A stretch of 5,652 nucleotides of DNA from Bacteroidia bacterium (GTDB lineage Bacteria > Bacteroidota > Bacteroidia > JAESSM01 > NORP286), in contig JAESSM010000169.1 of assembly GCA_016764115.1 (NCBI GenBank), forward strand, positions 1-5,652, written 5' to 3'. Below, piece by piece: positions 5,640 to 5,652 of this stretch. Each line of letters opens with the position of its first letter. The stretch's first letter is position 1. Position numbers and translations under genes: made by a program. Below the pieces are notes generated by a model. It was not told the DNA's origin. It ran no database searches and saw only the letters and a program-made list of their open reading frames with translations.

Positions 5640-5652
5640 AGAAGTTGTAAAT

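Noticed and set aside
5570..5652. Possible C-terminal end of another minus-strand gene at the right edge
   Set aside because: Short open stretches exist in all minus frames, but none is long enough or distinctive enough to support a gene.

Overview
The window looks like chromosomal DNA of a Bacteroidota (Bacteroidetes) bacterium. It is AT-rich, its genes lack clear Shine-Dalgarno sequences, and a Bacteroidota-type -7 promoter box (TACCTTTG) sits directly before lepA. The Wzz protein, the sulfotransferase and the small lipoprotein also have a Bacteroidota look. Nothing seen allows a genus to be named.

Layout, left to right. (1) Positions 1-386, minus strand: the N-terminal part of a Wzz-type polysaccharide chain-length determinant that runs off the left edge, probably the end of a surface-polysaccharide locus. 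(2) Positions 387-705: a 319-bp non-coding stretch dominated by a GC-richer REP/MITE-like inverted repeat (441-550), with a small AT-rich hairpin and a dyad after it. (3) Positions 706-1680, plus: a lone PD-(D/E)XK-type nuclease-fold protein of unknown role. It is followed at once by a short GC-rich palindromic tail (1681-1740). An imperfect inverted copy of the tail's edge lies just upstream of the gene, so the gene may be a mobile, cassette-like unit. (4) Positions 1759-3128, plus: a PAPS-dependent sulfotransferase and a Nudix hydrolase separated by 2 nt, almost certainly co-transcribed. (5) Positions 3163-4950, plus: the housekeeping GTPase gene lepA (EF4), apparently with its own promoter and nearly no leader. 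(6) Positions 4979-5569, minus: an unknown small secreted protein, probably a lipoprotein, convergent with lepA across a 28-bp gap that holds an AT-rich hairpin. (7) Positions 5570-5652: intergenic, with a degenerate heptanucleotide tandem repeat.

How the genes fit together: Wzz and the sulfotransferase both suit cell-surface polysaccharide building or decoration, so the left half may be the edge of such a locus. The nuclease gene separates them and looks like an insertion. lepA is conserved core genome. I do not see a complete, recognisable new multi-gene system. The item most worth pursuing is the nuclease gene with its flanking attC-like/palindromic sequences.
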